From Aplidium turbinatum (lineage: Eukaryota > Chordata > Ascidiacea > Aplousobranchia > Polyclinidae), in assembly GCA_918807975.1 (NCBI GenBank), contig OU964918.1, positions 23,048,477 to 23,112,476 on the forward strand: DNA of 64,000 nt, in the 5' to 3' direction. Shown piece by piece: positions 22,501-34,500 of this stretch. The translations under genes were made by a program, and so were the position numbers. Position 1 is the first letter of the stretch. Every line of letters starts with the position of its first letter. A model generated the notes under the pieces. It was not told the origin of the DNA. It did no database searches and saw only the letters and a program-made list of their open reading frames with translations.

Positions 22501-25500
22501 GACGTGGGCTACCCAGCTAAGCATGTTATTATCGGGACAAGCTCTTGATGTATATTCAAGGCTTTCACAAGAAGAAGCCATGAATTACGACAGATTGAAG
22601 TTAGCTCTGTTAAAGCGATACAATTTTACCGAGCATGGATACCGTCAAAGATTCCGTGAGGCAAAGCCTGAACGGCACCAAAGCCCAGGTCAATTTATTG
22701 AACGTTTAAGAAACCTTTTGTTAAAATGGTTTGAACTTTCGGCGGCCGAACAATCATTGGACGGATTGGCAAACCTTATAGTTAAGGAACAATTCACAGA
22801 TTCATGTTCAAAAGATCTGTCTGTTTATCTAATGGAGAGAAGTCCAAAGAATCTAGAAGAAATAGCCAGTGTGGCAGAACAGTACTTAGTTGCTCATGAT
22901 GAGAAGTTGTCGACTGAAGAGACGTTGTCATGCGATAATGACGAGGAGCAAACAAATAATTTTAAAGGAGGTGCGGTTCCAAGAGAAGTACGTTGTTTTA
23001 ATTGTAATGGCTTAGGTCATAAGTCTGTTAACTGCCGGAGGAAGACTAACAGAAATCATCAGGAATCGAGGAAGTGGTGCAATCGTTGCAATAGGCATGG
23101 ACACGAAGCGAAGGAATGCAAGGACAAGTCGTTTTCCTCACCTAATCAGTCTGGAAAAGATAAAGACACGGACGTTTATCGATGCGGTTGTGCGTTAATG
23201 ATTCCTGAACCCACGCTTGACGAGGAGAATCCGGATGAAGATGTTTGCGGAAAAATAATACCTGAAGATCACCTGCCAGTAGTGGATGGAAAAGTTGGAG
23301 ACAAAAAGGTAAAAGTTTTACGTGATTCTGGTTCTACTGGTATAATAGTGAGGAGAGATTTGGTTAAAGACAGTCAATTAATGGGAAAAACTGGCCATGT
23401 GACAAAGATAGATACCACTTCAATCCAAGGACCGTTAGCGATGATATCTATCGAAACTCCGTATTGTAGTGGGACTGTGAAAGCGTTATGTTTACAAAAC
23501 TCTTTAGTTGATCTGATAATCGGAAATGTTTTTGAGAGAGATTCTGAAGTTACTTGTTATTCTTGTGGCAAGAATGGTCACTTTGCTCGAGATTGTTCTG
23601 CAGATAATCAGCAACGATCTCACGATGACGGATATTACGAGCGCGATGAACCGAGGAGAAGAGGCAGGCGACGACCATTTGGAGTTTGCTATAGATGCGG
23701 TAGACGCGGACACTTCGCCAGGGAGTGCGTTGCTGACGGCGGACATTCGGAAAATAGACGTTGCCGTGACAACCACTGCTACCGATGTGGAGAGATTGGA
23801 CACATAGCCAGGAGCTGCCCTTTTGATGAAAAGGCTTGCTATAATTGTCATAAAGAAGGTCATCTCGCCAAGGACTGTCCGGAGAGGAGATGTTTCCGAT
23901 GTAGGAAGATGGGTCATCTCGCTCGCCGATGCACTGAAGATGTTGAGGACGTTGGAGACTTTCGCAGAAAACGTGACTATTGTTTTAAGAAAAGCTATCG
24001 TTGGTAGATCATGCAACGATAGACTTATGAGAACTGATTATTGAGTAATTAATTGTTTTATGGTGTGTTTTGTATTGATTGTGTTGTTATATTGTTTGCA
24101 ACAATATTCTAAGGGGGGGCGTATGTCACAATCAAGGTGCAAATGCCTCGCGATGGCTTGCTTTGTATCTTCAACAAGCGTGTTGTTTTCATTATGGAAT
24201 TCTGGTGCGTTGTGTTATTGTCGGTTATGACCTGAAGTAACCTCTGATGACGAAATCTGTATTATGTAACGTGTTTTCTGGAATCATTTTCCCTACGTGA
24301 CCTTCTATAGACTTCGGTTGTTTACATTTAAATGCTACGTGACCGAACGATGGTTCTTTATGATGTAACCTTCTCGAAGTTATTGGACTGAACAGCCAAC
24401 TATAAATAGTGGTGTAGTTTGTGTAATGTTTATAATATTCTGAGATTCTGAGATTATTATTATGGTGATTGTTACGAGTTGATTATGAGAGTTGTGCTAT
24501 GAGTTGTGAATTGGTATAGTTGATGCAGAAATTAGAGTTATTTGAGAAGCCATTCGTTAAAGTTCTTCAAGAAGTCAGATTATCATTTCACTAGTAGAAT
24601 TATTCGACATTTAATTGACTGCTTTTCGGTTGACCCATTAAAACTACGTCATTGAATCTTTCCAAGTCTTTTTCCTGGTAAGAGATAGAAAGAAATCGTG
24701 ACATGTGCAATGTTTGTCATACATTATTCATCTTCCTGCTTCAAGTCAAACTAACAAGTTTGGTAACCTCTTTTAGTGAAATCAGTCAGACTGAAACGCT
24801 TTTCCTTTGTCATACATAATTATACTTGTCACAGTTGCAGCAAAATATATCTGAATTGTTAGGACAGCATTATTTCATATACTAACGTGTAGCCAAAAAC
24901 AAATTACTTGCAGAAAAGAGTAGGCATCAAAAGCTTAGAAGAAAATTTCATTTGTACAGGTTTGTATCACTTTCAGTATCTTCTTAATACAAGGCTGTAT
25001 TCATAAACACATTACTTTTAAGCTAGTTTTCTTTGTGATGTAAGTAGGCTACTGATTCTCAACCTTTTTAATTGAACATTCATGCCTACCTTCCTTTCAT
25101 TAATGATAGCTAATTTTATCCTTTGCTTGTCCTTTGAACATCGTACAATAGCAACCACTTGAACTAGATGACACAATTATGACATCATAACGATAAACAG
25201 TGTCAAAAATGAGTAATTTTACTGATTAAAAGCTCTGGGGTAACGATTTCAAAAATTCAAGTATCTTTAAAACCAGAGTCCATTTTAAAAAAATAACGTA
25301 AAGTGCGTTTTCAGAATCAAGGTCTTTGTACTATTTTAAAATGACTTATACTTTGTGCCAACAATTTTTGTTTGGCTTTGTAATATGTTCATACATTTTT
25401 ATTAGTACAGTAGTCCCACCTATTCAGCCCACCTCTGGACCGGACGATGTTGGGATTATTAAGCGGGTGGGCCTATGAGGTGGGTGACGCATATCTACCA

Positions 25501-28500
25501 CTTTTATACGTAATTGACTATGGTCGACTGCGCTACATGGCTAAAAGCTGCTACATCTGTTGACAGCTGTACACAATGACAGTTCTTTTTGAAAATTGTG
25601 TTTTCTGTATGTTTTGTCAGCATAAATATAATGCATTTGGTATTTGTATAAGCCAATGAAATGAGATCCAGGTTAAACGGTGTATGATGAAACAGATGAA
25701 TTGAGAACTGAGTTAACAGTGTAATTAAGTTGGAATTTTCAAAAGCGAGACGAAAAACAGTAAATTGTGACGCCTACTTACACAAATTTAAGCAAATGTA
25801 ATAAAAAACTGGGCTTATAACAATATAAGGTGGGTTTTTCATTACATTAATGAATGAGAATAATTCTCCACCTAATTGGCTTAATTAGCGGACAGGCCTA
25901 TTAAATGTGGGCTTAATAAGCGGGTGGGCCAATGAACTGTTGGTCTAATAAGTGGGGACTACTGTATAAATTTTTGGGCAAATTACATTTAAGTTTTAAT
26001 GTAAAGTTATCATGTTTTTATATTATTGTTCAGGTATCTTGCTTGCGTACCCTTCCTCACAAACTTCAGCGAATTCCGCCTTTGGCTTTCTCTTGCTCTT
26101 TAGTTGGTGTCATTCCCTATTCAGATGGCAGTTCGTGGAAAGAGGAAGCAATTTCCATATTTTCGAAAATGGTTGCTAATCGCCCAGTCCTTATGACAAC
26201 AATGTCTAAAGATTCAGGGCGAAGATATGTTGATCTTCACAAACCTGCGCCTGATGAGATTGACAATGATGTACCAGTGTCTGTTCGAGATGCTATGATA
26301 TTCTTAAAATTAGCCAGGTATTGTAATCAATAAACATTAATTCTAAGAGGGAAAAGTTCAACTCAGTCATCATGGTGGAATTAAAGTGAATAATGCAACA
26401 TGTTTAATGCAACACACAATAATGCAATAATGCAACCAGCACCCGTGGCTCAGTGGTTATCGCCTTTGGCTCTGGTGCTGGTAGCCCTGGGTTCGATTCC
26501 AGGTCGGGTCATACCAAAGACTTTAAAAAGGGTACCGATTGTGTTCTTTCTTGCATAACGCAGTGAGGATAAATCGGGTAATAATCTATGACATATCACC
26601 CTCTTCCAATCTGCCTTGAGCCAGCATGGAAGCAGTACGGCTCATAAAATCACGTGGAACCCTATCAAGTAACCCATGTTGATGCGCAAGCGGAGATAGC
26701 GAATGATTATTATTAATGCAACACAATTGTGTTGTATGATGTGAAAACTCTGTAATGCCTTCTGCTAATACGGGATTATTTAAGAAACTACTCCTCTTAG
26801 AGAAAGTTTCCTCCTAAATAGTGTTTGTCAGAACCTTGTATATAATGTCAGCTGCATGTACCTTAGGAGCAAAGCAAGGCATTTTGTTATTGTTTTAAAC
26901 GAAATTGTCTTTGACCAATAACTCAACCAGACTGAGTTTGAACTTCGTGCTTTCACTACTTCATGGTTGATTTAGTATGTCAAATTTACTTTAGATTTAT
27001 ACAGCATTCCCACTGAGTGATAATTATGTTAAGTGTATTTTATTATTAGACAGATTTGAAGAATCTGCAATCTGCATGATAACAGTAGTAATAGATCATC
27101 ATCATCAACAAATTTTGATTATACAGGCCATGAATTAAACTAATGTTGAGGGTGTGGCCTGTCTGTCGAGAGCAAAGTCTTCCTCTCCACACCTCGCGCC
27201 TGCATTCTGTTAGATTGGTAAAGTCAATGTTCAGGGCTAAGAGGTCACGCTTAACAAATTCTTTCCAAGAAAGTTTTGGTCTCCTTGACCCCACTGTGCT
27301 GCAATGTTGACACATCTCACCTTAGAGATCTAGCTAGTGCACAGTGCTGCGCTCAATGTGCCCACTGCCCAAGCCATCTCATTTTACCCAATTAAAGGAC
27401 CTCACCAATGTCTCTTCTTTTATGCCTGCATAAAAGAGTTTCAAACTGGATGTTGTCTTCAGGCTTGACCAGGCAGGTCATCTTATCATCACTCTGTCAT
27501 TACGTTATAGGAGCTTACTAATGTTGCTCGCGTTTTGCAGCATGCACCCTCACCCTCATGCAGCTGGAGTAAAATTGATTTTCGACTGCAGCAGGGAGTT
27601 TCTTAGTTGTGAGAATAGGAAGGATTTCTCTGGCTGACTTTCACTATGTTATAGCTGCAAGCCTCCTCCATAAGACATGGTATCTTTAAGGGACCAAAAG
27701 TCAGCTGCTATGTCAATTGTCATGTGTAGTTGTGTACCACCTTAAACCTCAACCTTGCTTACTGGCCTACCACAATCGTATATGGGTCTTGCATTGCCCT
27801 TACAGTGCGGACTTGTGTAGGTTTGGTTTGAGTGGGCTTTTTATACTACTACAGTTCTTGTGGACCCAGTGAAAGCAATTGGAATAATGCTTTCCTGATC
27901 TTCTAATGGAGTTCATGTTGAGACCAGAAATCATTACTTTGATCTTTCCCTTTATTGGTCTAACCCTTTGCTACCATTCCCTTTTTCCAGGAATTGGTTC
28001 TGTCAACTGGTGTCTCTTATGAGGTGTTGAGGATGGCAAGGTAGTCAGACGTAAGCGTACAATAGCTCCCAGGCCAAGGACAGCCAGTGCGTAGCTCAAG
28101 TGACTGGCTTCCAGGACGACATGAAGAGCAGTGGGCTCAATACAGAACCCTTATGTACAGTTTGTACACCTATTCCCACTCTGAAAGCGTTACTGTATTC
28201 GTCTCCAACACACATAGGGTCCTAGCATTCAAGTACATTGATTTTATCCTGGTATATTGATGCGTATTGATTGCATATTGATACTACCGGTGTCCCATTC
28301 TTCGTAAAGCATTTCTTTGTTTATGCAATTGACCGTAATACTAATTGTTCGTAAACAAATGTTCATAAAAGTTAGGCTACATTTTTTTTTTTTAAAAACA
28401 GTTACAATTGTTTACGAAGAATTAATTAGGGTAACCTATATGCTAGTTTACAAACAATTAATTAAGGTAGCCTATATGCTAAAGATGTGCTAATTGTGCT

Positions 28501-31500
28501 TAAAGACGTGCTGTAGAGTGTAGACGAGCAGACAGAGTGTAGAGTCCCTGATTCAGAATGGCATTACAGTTTGTTAGCAGCGAAAAAGGAAAGCCAAAAC
28601 TTTTGTATAGTGGCCAGCTTTATTACAAAGATTATAGTGCACTTAACGCACAAGGGCCTACTTATTGGAAATGTGAGCATTTTCAAAGGAAATGTCCTGC
28701 ACTAGTAACAACTGCAATGGCAGCCATTGTACAATCCAGAGGTGAGCACAATCATGCTGGTCATGTCGAAGCAGCAAAGGTCATGGAAAATATTCGTTGT
28801 GCAGCAAAAGACAGTCGTGACTCGTGATGCCTCAAGTTACCTAGTCTCAGCAGAAAGTATGTAAAGAAGCAGAAAGTAAAGAAAGCCACGGCAGCAAAAC
28901 TGCCAAGTGTTCAGAGCATGAAAAGGACAGTCACCAAAGTGCGATTGAAGGAAAATGCAGGCCCAGCAATCCCATGTTCTCTCCTTGACATTGTGCTTTC
29001 AGTAGAGTACAAGCAAATGTTTGCTGGTATAACATTTTGGCTTATGATTCTGGGCCTGCAGATAACCGTATCGTCTTTTTTGCCACAGAAAGAAATCTGC
29101 AGCTCCTTGCCCGTTCAAAGCACTGGTATGCTGATGGCACCTTTAAGACAGTACCTTCACTGTTTGAACAGCTTAATAAATAACAAAAAATGCGCTTTTT
29201 TATTGTGCTTATTTGTTTATGTCGTCGTAACTTGGTTATTCTGGAAAACTTGCATTAGCCTATGCACCTTCATCGGAAATTGAAAGACAAACCTTGCTGT
29301 TGCGAAGAATTGTTCACAAACAATTGACCTATCACTTGTTTACGAACAATTCACCTATACGAAGAATTGATGTATACGAAGAATTGCTTTACGAAGAATT
29401 GTTTTACAAAGAATTAATTTTACGAACAATTGTTTACGAACAATTGTTTTATGAACAACTGTTTACGAACAATTCACCTATAACCGATACTACCCTTGCC
29501 ATTGCTGCCCTATTGGTGGAATTATCTGCCGTGTTTAACTGTTTAGCATATGCCCAAGATAGCAAAACTTTGTATCAACTTTTATTTCATCACTACCTTA
29601 TTTCACATGGTTCTCGTACATTTCATTAACTGTAATACCTTTGCATCTTTAACACTCTAAACGCATCCCATTTATCGATTTTCCATGAATACCGGAACAT
29701 CTCTTGTCACTCAATACTTGCATTTAATGCACTGAACAGAATTACTCATTTCTTTTTAAGTGGTATATTAGTTTAGTGTTATATTATTAGTAGTTAAGTG
29801 GTATACGATTAACCGATAGTTTTCTATTCAATGGATAGAACTTTGCTTGTGACTTTCACGGTGTTTGATGCACAAGCGTTCAAAAGGGAATGACTTGATA
29901 TATTAACCATATATGGACGTAATTAATGTTTTCAACAGAAAAAAATAATCAAACGTTGTTTGCATGTCGATAGATATAAATGACAAATGTGACACAAAAT
30001 CAAAATTTTTGAAATAGATAACTTGTGTGAAGAATTTCCAGAATAGTTGGTAATGACAGAAGGCATGTTGAGAATTCAGGGATACAAATGGGAAGTTTGG
30101 TACTGTTGTGAGTGAAGAGAAGAGCCTTGAATAAGGAAAGTCGATGGGTGCTGTCTGTGGGCCGTCTAATGGTGGGACAAAGGAGTCCGTTTCTTGGGTG
30201 TCAAGAGGATGAAATACGTTTTGTGGTTGTCTAGCAATGACATTGGAAACGAAAAATATGGGATTTTGGTGAAGGAAGAATTGTGTGATGAAGTTGTTGA
30301 AGTTCATAGTTAGTGTTAGAGTTACGGCAATGGTGTTCGAACATGTGGTGATGAAAGTGATTTGTGCACATGCACAACAAGACAAAAGATCTTGTACAGC
30401 CAAGGAAAGACTTTATGACAAAATGGACAATAAATGTAGAAAGTGCAAGAATTAATGAAGAAATCATGTTTGGTCCCAGAGACTTCAATTATTACATTGG
30501 CAAAGAAATGGATTGGTTTGAAGTTGTCCGTGAAGGGTCTGGTTTTGATAAATGAAATGTTTGTGATAAAGTAAACTATCACTTGAGTAGTATGAGTACT
30601 GCTATGAAAGGGTCTGCTACTATTCGGCGAGTTCCCTGTTCGGCAAAAGCTTTTTTCGACGAGTTCCCTATTCGGCGATGTTTTGAAAATCCAACGACGC
30701 CTTCTGTAAATCCAACGATAATTTCCTTTCAATCCAAGCTGTAGGCCACACATTTGGTTAGCTTTATCATTCTGTTACTACAATGTAAAAATGAACTGTT
30801 AGGCTATCTGGGTTCTTTGAACAAATCGAAGGGCTTCTATGAATGTTTCTCAGTTTCAACGTATCCTAGTCAGCAAAAGTTTCCTTTTCTACACGTTTTC
30901 AACGTTTAGCGACGTTAAAACGATGTAAAAACGGCAATTTTTGCTGGTCGGGATAACTAGGCTATGGGTCATTCCATGCCAAATGAGCAAATTGTTTGGA
31001 AAAAACACCACATGTCATAGAGTTTATTGACATTTGGCATACTTGTAGATGTCAAAGAAATATGAAGAATGCAAAAAAAAATTTGAAAATTTTAAACATT
31101 GGTGGAGTTATGGGCATTAGCAAAATCACCCTTTTTGCCTGTTCCGCTTCAGTGATTTTGTCCAATTTCTTTTCATATTTCTAATTTCTTAACCTACGAT
31201 CATACAATATGGCTGAAATTGCTAGACAGACATTTTAAGACCCAAGGAATCCAAAAATATAGATTAAAAAGTCGCCAGGGAAATGCTTGATCTGATTATA
31301 GAGGTTTCAATTTGATACATGCATTTTTCAGAGGCCAAACTTTGGGGGCCTATAAAAAAAAATGGGTATAAAAATTAAGAACTGAAATTGACATGTTTTA
31401 TACTTATACCAATACTCTTTCATGTCAAATAAAAATTTTTTACACTCATTGTTCAAGATTTTTGTTTATGACATCACAATTTACATTATTGCTTGATGAT

Positions 31501-34500
31501 GACATCATAATTTACATATTGTTTGTCATGACAATTGTTATGTAGCTCATGAATGTTTTTGAAGTTCTCTAGTAGTAAACTGATGGAGGAGATCTGCCTG
31601 ACTATCTGAACGATTCATACGAGACTGAAGATGTGACGGCTACGGCCTCTCATGAAATCGATTTCTAATAAAGTATTGAGACTGTTGACCGATCCTTTGG
31701 TACTTAGAAAGTGCAGACACACCAACTAAGTAGCTCATGAATGAATTGAATACTGGTACTACACTAAGGTTTAGTGTTGTAGGCCATGCACCATAGTAGT
31801 GGTAACTTGTAGAGTTAATTACTCTTTTAACTGTGATTTCAATTTTAGGTTGTCCTATTAGTAATGTATTATTCCTAACATGCTCGACAGATCTTGCAAC
31901 CAGGAAATATACTTTTCCCACTGTTCAAGTGTTCAAAGCCCATCTATCTGCTTGAAGCAGAGAAATGTCAATGTTCTTAATAACCATGTTCATTTGTTTC
32001 TGCAAGTCCACCAATGTCCACAAACCCAATGCTTCTACTTCTAGCAAAGTGAATTTTATGGCACAATTTCTCCATTTTTTTCCAATGTCGCATTTGCTGT
32101 GATGAATCCATAACAACTGTGTTATTGTAAAACTAATGTAGTACTAATAGGACAGTGCAGACAGTGACATATACTTACCGGTAGACAGTGCAGACAGACC
32201 AATTACCAGTATTCAATTCATTCATACGAGACTGAAGATGTGAGGGCTACGGCCTCTCATGAAATCGATTTCTAATAAAGTATTGAGACTGTTGACCGAT
32301 CCTTTGGTACTTACGGTATTTTACGGACCATAAGGCGCACCCGACTATAAGGCGCACTGTCAATAAACTGCTTTGATCAGTTTTTTGTTCATACATAAAG
32401 CGCACCGGACTATAGGGCGCATCGGACCATAAGGCGCACCGGACCATATATAATAGCAGTATCGGTACTGGTTTTGAGTGTAGACAATACAACACTACCG
32501 CACTTGATCCATACATTAGGCACACCGGACCATAAGGCGCACGATCAATTTATGAGGAAAAAAAAGGATTTAAAGTGCGCCTTATGGTTCGTAAAATACA
32601 GTAGACAGTGCAAACAGACCAACTATTCATGATCTACATAACAATTGTCATGACAAACAATATGTAAATTGTGATGTCATCAACAAGCAATAATGTAAAT
32701 TGTGACAAATTGTAGACAAAAATCTTGAACAATGAGTGTAAAGAAGTACAAAATTTGCAAGTCAGAAAATCTAGCTTTTATCATAGTACAGTAGAACTTG
32801 GATAACTCGTCTTCGGAAAACTCGTCAGTTTGCCCAAGTCATCAATGATTGCCAGGTCCCGGCAGAAAGCCTATCTTTTGTACACAATCAAGTTCGGTTA
32901 AGTGGTCATCGCATAATTCATCAATTCGATTATGTCGTCACTGTTTTTCTTCCCCTGGGACGTAAAATTCGTCTAAGTTGTCATTCACCCAAATGCTGAC
33001 GTGGTATTTACAGACTCTTTCGAGAAGAAATTACTGCGCTGAGACGTGTGCACGCACACACCCTATTGGGCCAGACGCACATGCATGGAGTATGTTGGTC
33101 TGGTCGATTGCGGGTGTGCGCGCACATGCTCTGTTGCCGATAAGAGAAGCGCTGTAAGAAATTCAAGGCACTTTAATCCTTAGGTACAGAAAATGAAGAC
33201 AATGAAGATGATGGCCAAAAGGAAAAAGAGCCTGTGCCACCTATATGTTATGCCAAGAAGACAGTGGTGAATTCGCAAGCTCACTATCAAATATGCATGA
33301 ATACTTGGTTGACAAGACACTTGCAAGCAAAACGTAGTTAAAAATATCTGTGTTCTTCAGTTAAGCTGTTAAGTGCGTTATTACTGTAGCCTATTGTACT
33401 TTATTGTGTACCGTAATTAAATTCTTTTCTCGCTTTCCTCTTCGTCTCACTTTACCACTATCGCATTTAATTAGGTCGCGGAGCACCATGAAATTAATGC
33501 GACGCAAAACAATGGCAAAATTTAGCTGTTTGCATTGGTTGTCAGTTCGCGTAAGTCGTCACTTTTTCTGTTTCCCCTGGGGTGACGAGTTATCCAAGTT
33601 CTACTGTAGTTATCAAAATTAATTCATATTTTTTATTTGACATGAAAGAGTATTGGTATAAGTATAAAACATGTGACATTTCAGTTCTTAAATTTTGTAC
33701 CCATTTTTTTATAGGCCCCCAAAGTTTGGCCTCCAAAAAATGCATGTATCAAATTGAAACCTTTATAATCATATGAAGAAGTTCTCTGTCAACTTTTTAA
33801 TTTACATTTTTGGATTCCTTGGGTCTTAAAATGTCTGTCTAGCAATTTTCAGCCATTTTTGTTTGATCATAGGTTAAGAAATTAGAAATATAATAAGTAA
33901 TTGGACAAAATCACTGAAGCAGAACAAGATAAAATGGTGATTTTTTAATGACCATAACTCTACTAATATTTAAAATTTTTCAAATTTTTTTTTGCATTCT
34001 TAATATTTCTTTGACATCTACAAGTATGCCAAATTTCAATAAAATTTATGACATGTGGTGTAACCCATTTGCTCATTTGGCATAATCTCCGATTTTAAAT
34101 TTAATTTAATTTTAATTGCCTTTTAATCCAAGCTGTAGGCCACACATTTGGTTAGCCTTTTCAGGCCTCGAAATATCCGGCGGTCATAATGGACATGTCC
34201 TCCAGAATGACCTCGAATGTCTGTCGAAGCCGACTCATTGGTCGGTCATAAATGAGCGCCACAAAATTCTTGACAAAAATAGAGCTAATGCAGCAAAAAT
34301 ATATTTTTAATTTGAATTGTTACAATTGTTTGTTTAACGCGAACAAATACGGAGCTGAAACAATAATAGTACAGGCAATTGCTTTAAAGATCACATTAGA
34401 GGGGCGTGGTTAACGAGCTGATGGCAAAAGTAGCCATTTTTACATCATTTCTCTTGCAATGTTGCCTTGAAATAAAGTTGTCTGAACTTTTCAGCAGATA

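Larger units (their letters stand above)
18298..24703 (+). mobile_element. Young Ty3/Gypsy-type LTR element carrying CNBP-like zinc fingers, with a nested DNA transposon
   Basis: LTR fossil. Two LTRs (575 and 580 bp) run TGTCAC...GTGACA and differ, by eye, at one base and one 5-bp gap, so the insertion is recent. A perfect 5-bp target duplication TGTGC flanks it (18293-18297 and 24704-24708). A primer-binding site for tRNA-Pro and a G-rich polypurine tract are in place. The internal region encodes gag and an aspartic protease followed by five CNBP-like CCHC fingers; no reverse transcriptase, RNase H or integrase is present, so it is non-autonomous. A 3-kb palindromic DNA transposon (19138-22106) sits in the gag region. 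Apart from that insertion it looks whole. Confidence 0.93.
30976..34083. mobile_element. Inverted-repeat element nested in the 30.6-kb foldback
   Basis: The ends are ATGCCAAATGAGCAAATTG and its complement. The left arm spans about 30976-31560, with the matching right arm split between 32620-32760 and 33609-34083 by a pogo-like MITE. Shared stretches include ATACTTGTAGATGTCAAAG, AATTTTAAACATTGG-like, and ACACTCATTGTTCAAGATTT. There is no transposase. A segment containing CGGCCTCTCATGAAATCGAT is present twice in direct orientation (about 31627-31712 and 32228-32313). Confidence 0.75.

Noticed and set aside
26437-26510. A functional tRNA gene
   Set aside because: A and B boxes are present but a cloverleaf with a proper acceptor stem is not evident, and the unit continues into a SINE body with target duplications.
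29903-30403. 166-codon open frame on the minus strand
   Set aside because: Composition is Phe/Ser/Thr/His-rich as expected from AT-rich DNA, it overlaps other frames, and no domain is recognisable.
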